Assembly (NCBI GenBank): GCA_943787605.1
Contig: CALSNB010000001.1
Coordinates: 1,550,001-1,614,000 of the forward strand
From: GCA-2697345 sp002697345
GTDB taxonomy: Bacteria; Pseudomonadota; Alphaproteobacteria; Rhodobacterales; Rhodobacteraceae
Reading direction: 5' to 3'
Length of the DNA: 64,000 bases
The notes beneath the pieces were generated by a model that was not told the DNA's origin, made no database searches, and worked only from the letters and a program-made list of their open reading frames with translations. The first letter of the stretch is position 1, and every line of letters starts with the position of its first letter. Both the position numbers and the translations under genes were made by a program. This document shows positions 62,919 to 64,000 of this stretch, piece by piece.

Positions 62919-62958
62919 TAGTTAAGTTAGAGTTTATTTTTATACCTTTTCTAATATT

Positions 62959-63510
62959 TTAGAGAGATTTTTGTATCTTCAGCAGATGATGATCTACAAA
63001 TACTCTTTCAGATGTAGTTAGATTGACACTCCTTGGGTATATTGGTTGTAATCTATCGTCTGTAACGCAAATGTCCCAACCGTCAGTGGAAGTAAAGAAC
63101 TCAGCCGCCACCTCCTCACCAAATTGATGTAAGTAACCTTGAATAACGCAGTCCAAGTAACTTAAGAGTATACCTTTATTTGTATCTTTCTTGGTAAGGT
63201 TAGTGGTTGGAACGTAGTAAAGTTGAGTATTATTGTTCGACTTTGAACCGACAGTACATTTCGTGTATTTTCTTTTGTACCCAGTCTCTCTCACATCTAG
63301 GGCTTTCCAATCGTTATTTGGCACCAAAGCTACTAATCCGTGTATTTTTCCACCAACCACTGGATATACAGATAGATATGGAATGTCTCTGAATATGGTA
63401 TGAGACCAACGCCGCTGCCAACCAGTTATATATGCGCGCTCATGCGAACGATAGGTATGTGTATTTATGTTTAATAGGGAGCCGTAACCAAAAAAGTAAG
63501 AATTTTCCAT
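62959..63510 (-). CDS. Gamma-glutamylcyclotransferase-fold protein
   Basis: 183 residues. The N-terminal FFGYGSLLN is the GGCT/AIG2 phosphate-like loop, and the catalytic Glu is probably in VRETGYKRKYTKC. It may act on gamma-glutamyl peptides (for example glutathione breakdown, ChaC-like). The C-terminal half is less typical. It is divergent from rnhB. Confidence 0.8.
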   Translation of the reverse strand: MENSYFFGYGSLLNINTHTYRSHERAYITGWQRRWSHTIFRDIPYLSVYPVVGGKIHGLVALVPNNDWKALDVRETGYKRKYTKCTVGSKSNNNTQLYYVPTTNLTKKDTNKGILLSYLDCVIQGYLHQFGEEVAAEFFTSTDGWDICVTDDRLQPIYPRSVNLTTSERVFVDHHLLKIQKSL

Positions 63511-63696
63511 TTTATAATATTATTTTACTAAAGTGGATTGTCAATTAAAGATAATTCCTTGTTGTGTCAGCTGGATTACCTTTCAGACTTTAGTAAATTA
63601 CTTAACATAAAAGATCCTTACCTGTGGTCATCAAGAGTGTTAAAAGGAGTGTTAGATTGTAAGATATTTTTAAAATTATATGTAGAGGTACTCGAT

Positions 63697-64000
63697 ATGA
63701 TAAAAGAACAGTATCAACACTTAAAGCCTCAACCAGACTACCTTTTGGAAAGGCGCTTAAGTGAGGAAGGGTATTTAACCGTTGCTGGCGTAGACGAAGT
63801 TGGACGAGGGCCTCTTGCTGGACCAGTAGTTGCTGCAGCGGTTATTTTAGATAAAAATAATATTCCTGTCGGTTTAAATGATTCAAAAAAACTATCCAAG
63901 AAACGAAGGGAAGAGTTGTTTGTTCAGATACTAGAAACATCAATTCTACTCTATTGGAGAAGCCTGTGTAATAGAAATAGATAAATTAAATATTTATCAT
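63697..64000 (+). CDS. rnhB: Ribonuclease HII, frameshifted and cut by window end
   Basis: Cleaves the RNA strand of RNA-DNA hybrids, removing primers and misinserted ribonucleotides. The catalytic motif is AGVDEVGRGPLAGPVVAAAVIL, and LNDSKKLSKKRREEL follows. ATG 63697 (MIKEQYQHLKPQPDY) has AGAGG about 9 bp upstream. The frame breaks near 63938-63946; the other frame continues SIGEACVIEIDKLNIYH to the window end, exactly the next conserved block. A one-base error or mutation is the simplest explanation. Confidence 0.87.

Noticed and set aside
63538..63696. N-terminal extension of RNase HII
   Set aside because: No homology to the family and no ribosome site. The family N-terminus and an AGAGG site start at 63697.
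1..64000. CRISPR arrays, transposons, prophage structural genes
   Set aside because: No regularly spaced repeats, transposase, integrase or phage structural proteins were seen when reading both strands.

Overview
The window is 64 kb of AT-rich alphaproteobacterial chromosome, most likely from a low-GC marine member of the Rhodobacterales. That placement is inference. It rests on the cytochrome b, SerC and AccD protein style, on neighbourhoods I recognise from that order (accD-folC, GST-queG-SDR, rlmN-ialB, trmL next to petABC, mtaB-dapF, a serC-serA operon behind a structured leader), and on sulfonate, carnitine-type and TPR-sulfotransferase genes. No rRNA, CRISPR array, transposase or integrase was seen. 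Two tRNA genes, Lys(UUU) and Arg(CCU), are present.

Layout. 0-9 kb: secA (5' end off the window), map, a coupled four-gene set (CinA-like, GNAT, AhpD-like, OmpA-like), accD-folC. 9-14 kb: zapE, an ornithine-cyclodeaminase homologue, and a dnaE2-type polymerase with an alphaproteobacterial SOS box and a short C-terminus. 14-22 kb: a DUF465 small protein, GST-queG-SDR, two L,D-transpeptidases around a CAP lipoprotein, rlmN, ialB, asparaginase. 22-32 kb: thiolase, serA/serC/serB around a shared control region, then a three-gene CoA operon resembling gamma-butyrobetaine/carnitine metabolism, and HU with a clear terminator. 32-41 kb: EamA exporter, aroC, a TPP riboswitch driving thiBPQ, petABC. 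41-48 kb: trmL, GST, mtaB, dapF, tRNA-Lys, TPR-sulfotransferase, aldehyde dehydrogenase, DapA-like lyase. Five reading-frame breaks fall in this stretch. 48-53 kb: a ligase-SDR-MaoC operon, comDE (sulfopyruvate decarboxylase) and tRNA-Arg. 52.7-59 kb: the accessory region. A ~208 bp direct repeat that includes the tRNA-Arg 3' half brackets a 1.8 kb mini-island with a sulfotransferase and a secreted protein. It is followed by another secreted protein, pterin dehydratase, cupin, glutaredoxin, a duplicated GNAT leader, a methyltransferase with an in-frame stop, and a MORN-repeat protein. 59-64 kb: TauD-like dioxygenase, CcdA plus periplasmic thioredoxin, small proteins, and rnhB running off the end.

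How the parts work together. serA, serC and serB supply the whole phosphorylated serine pathway from one divergent control region. thiBPQ imports thiamine under TPP control and could supply the TPP-dependent ComDE. petABC is a complete cytochrome bc1 complex. The acyl-CoA dehydrogenase, CoA ligase and CaiD-like hydratase form a plausible route from gamma-butyrobetaine to carnitinyl-CoA. Seven genes carry frame-disrupting lesions, two of them normally indispensable or conserved (dapF, rnhB), so part of the damage is probably sequence error. The tRNA-Arg repeats and the junction inside the mini-island look like real rearrangement.
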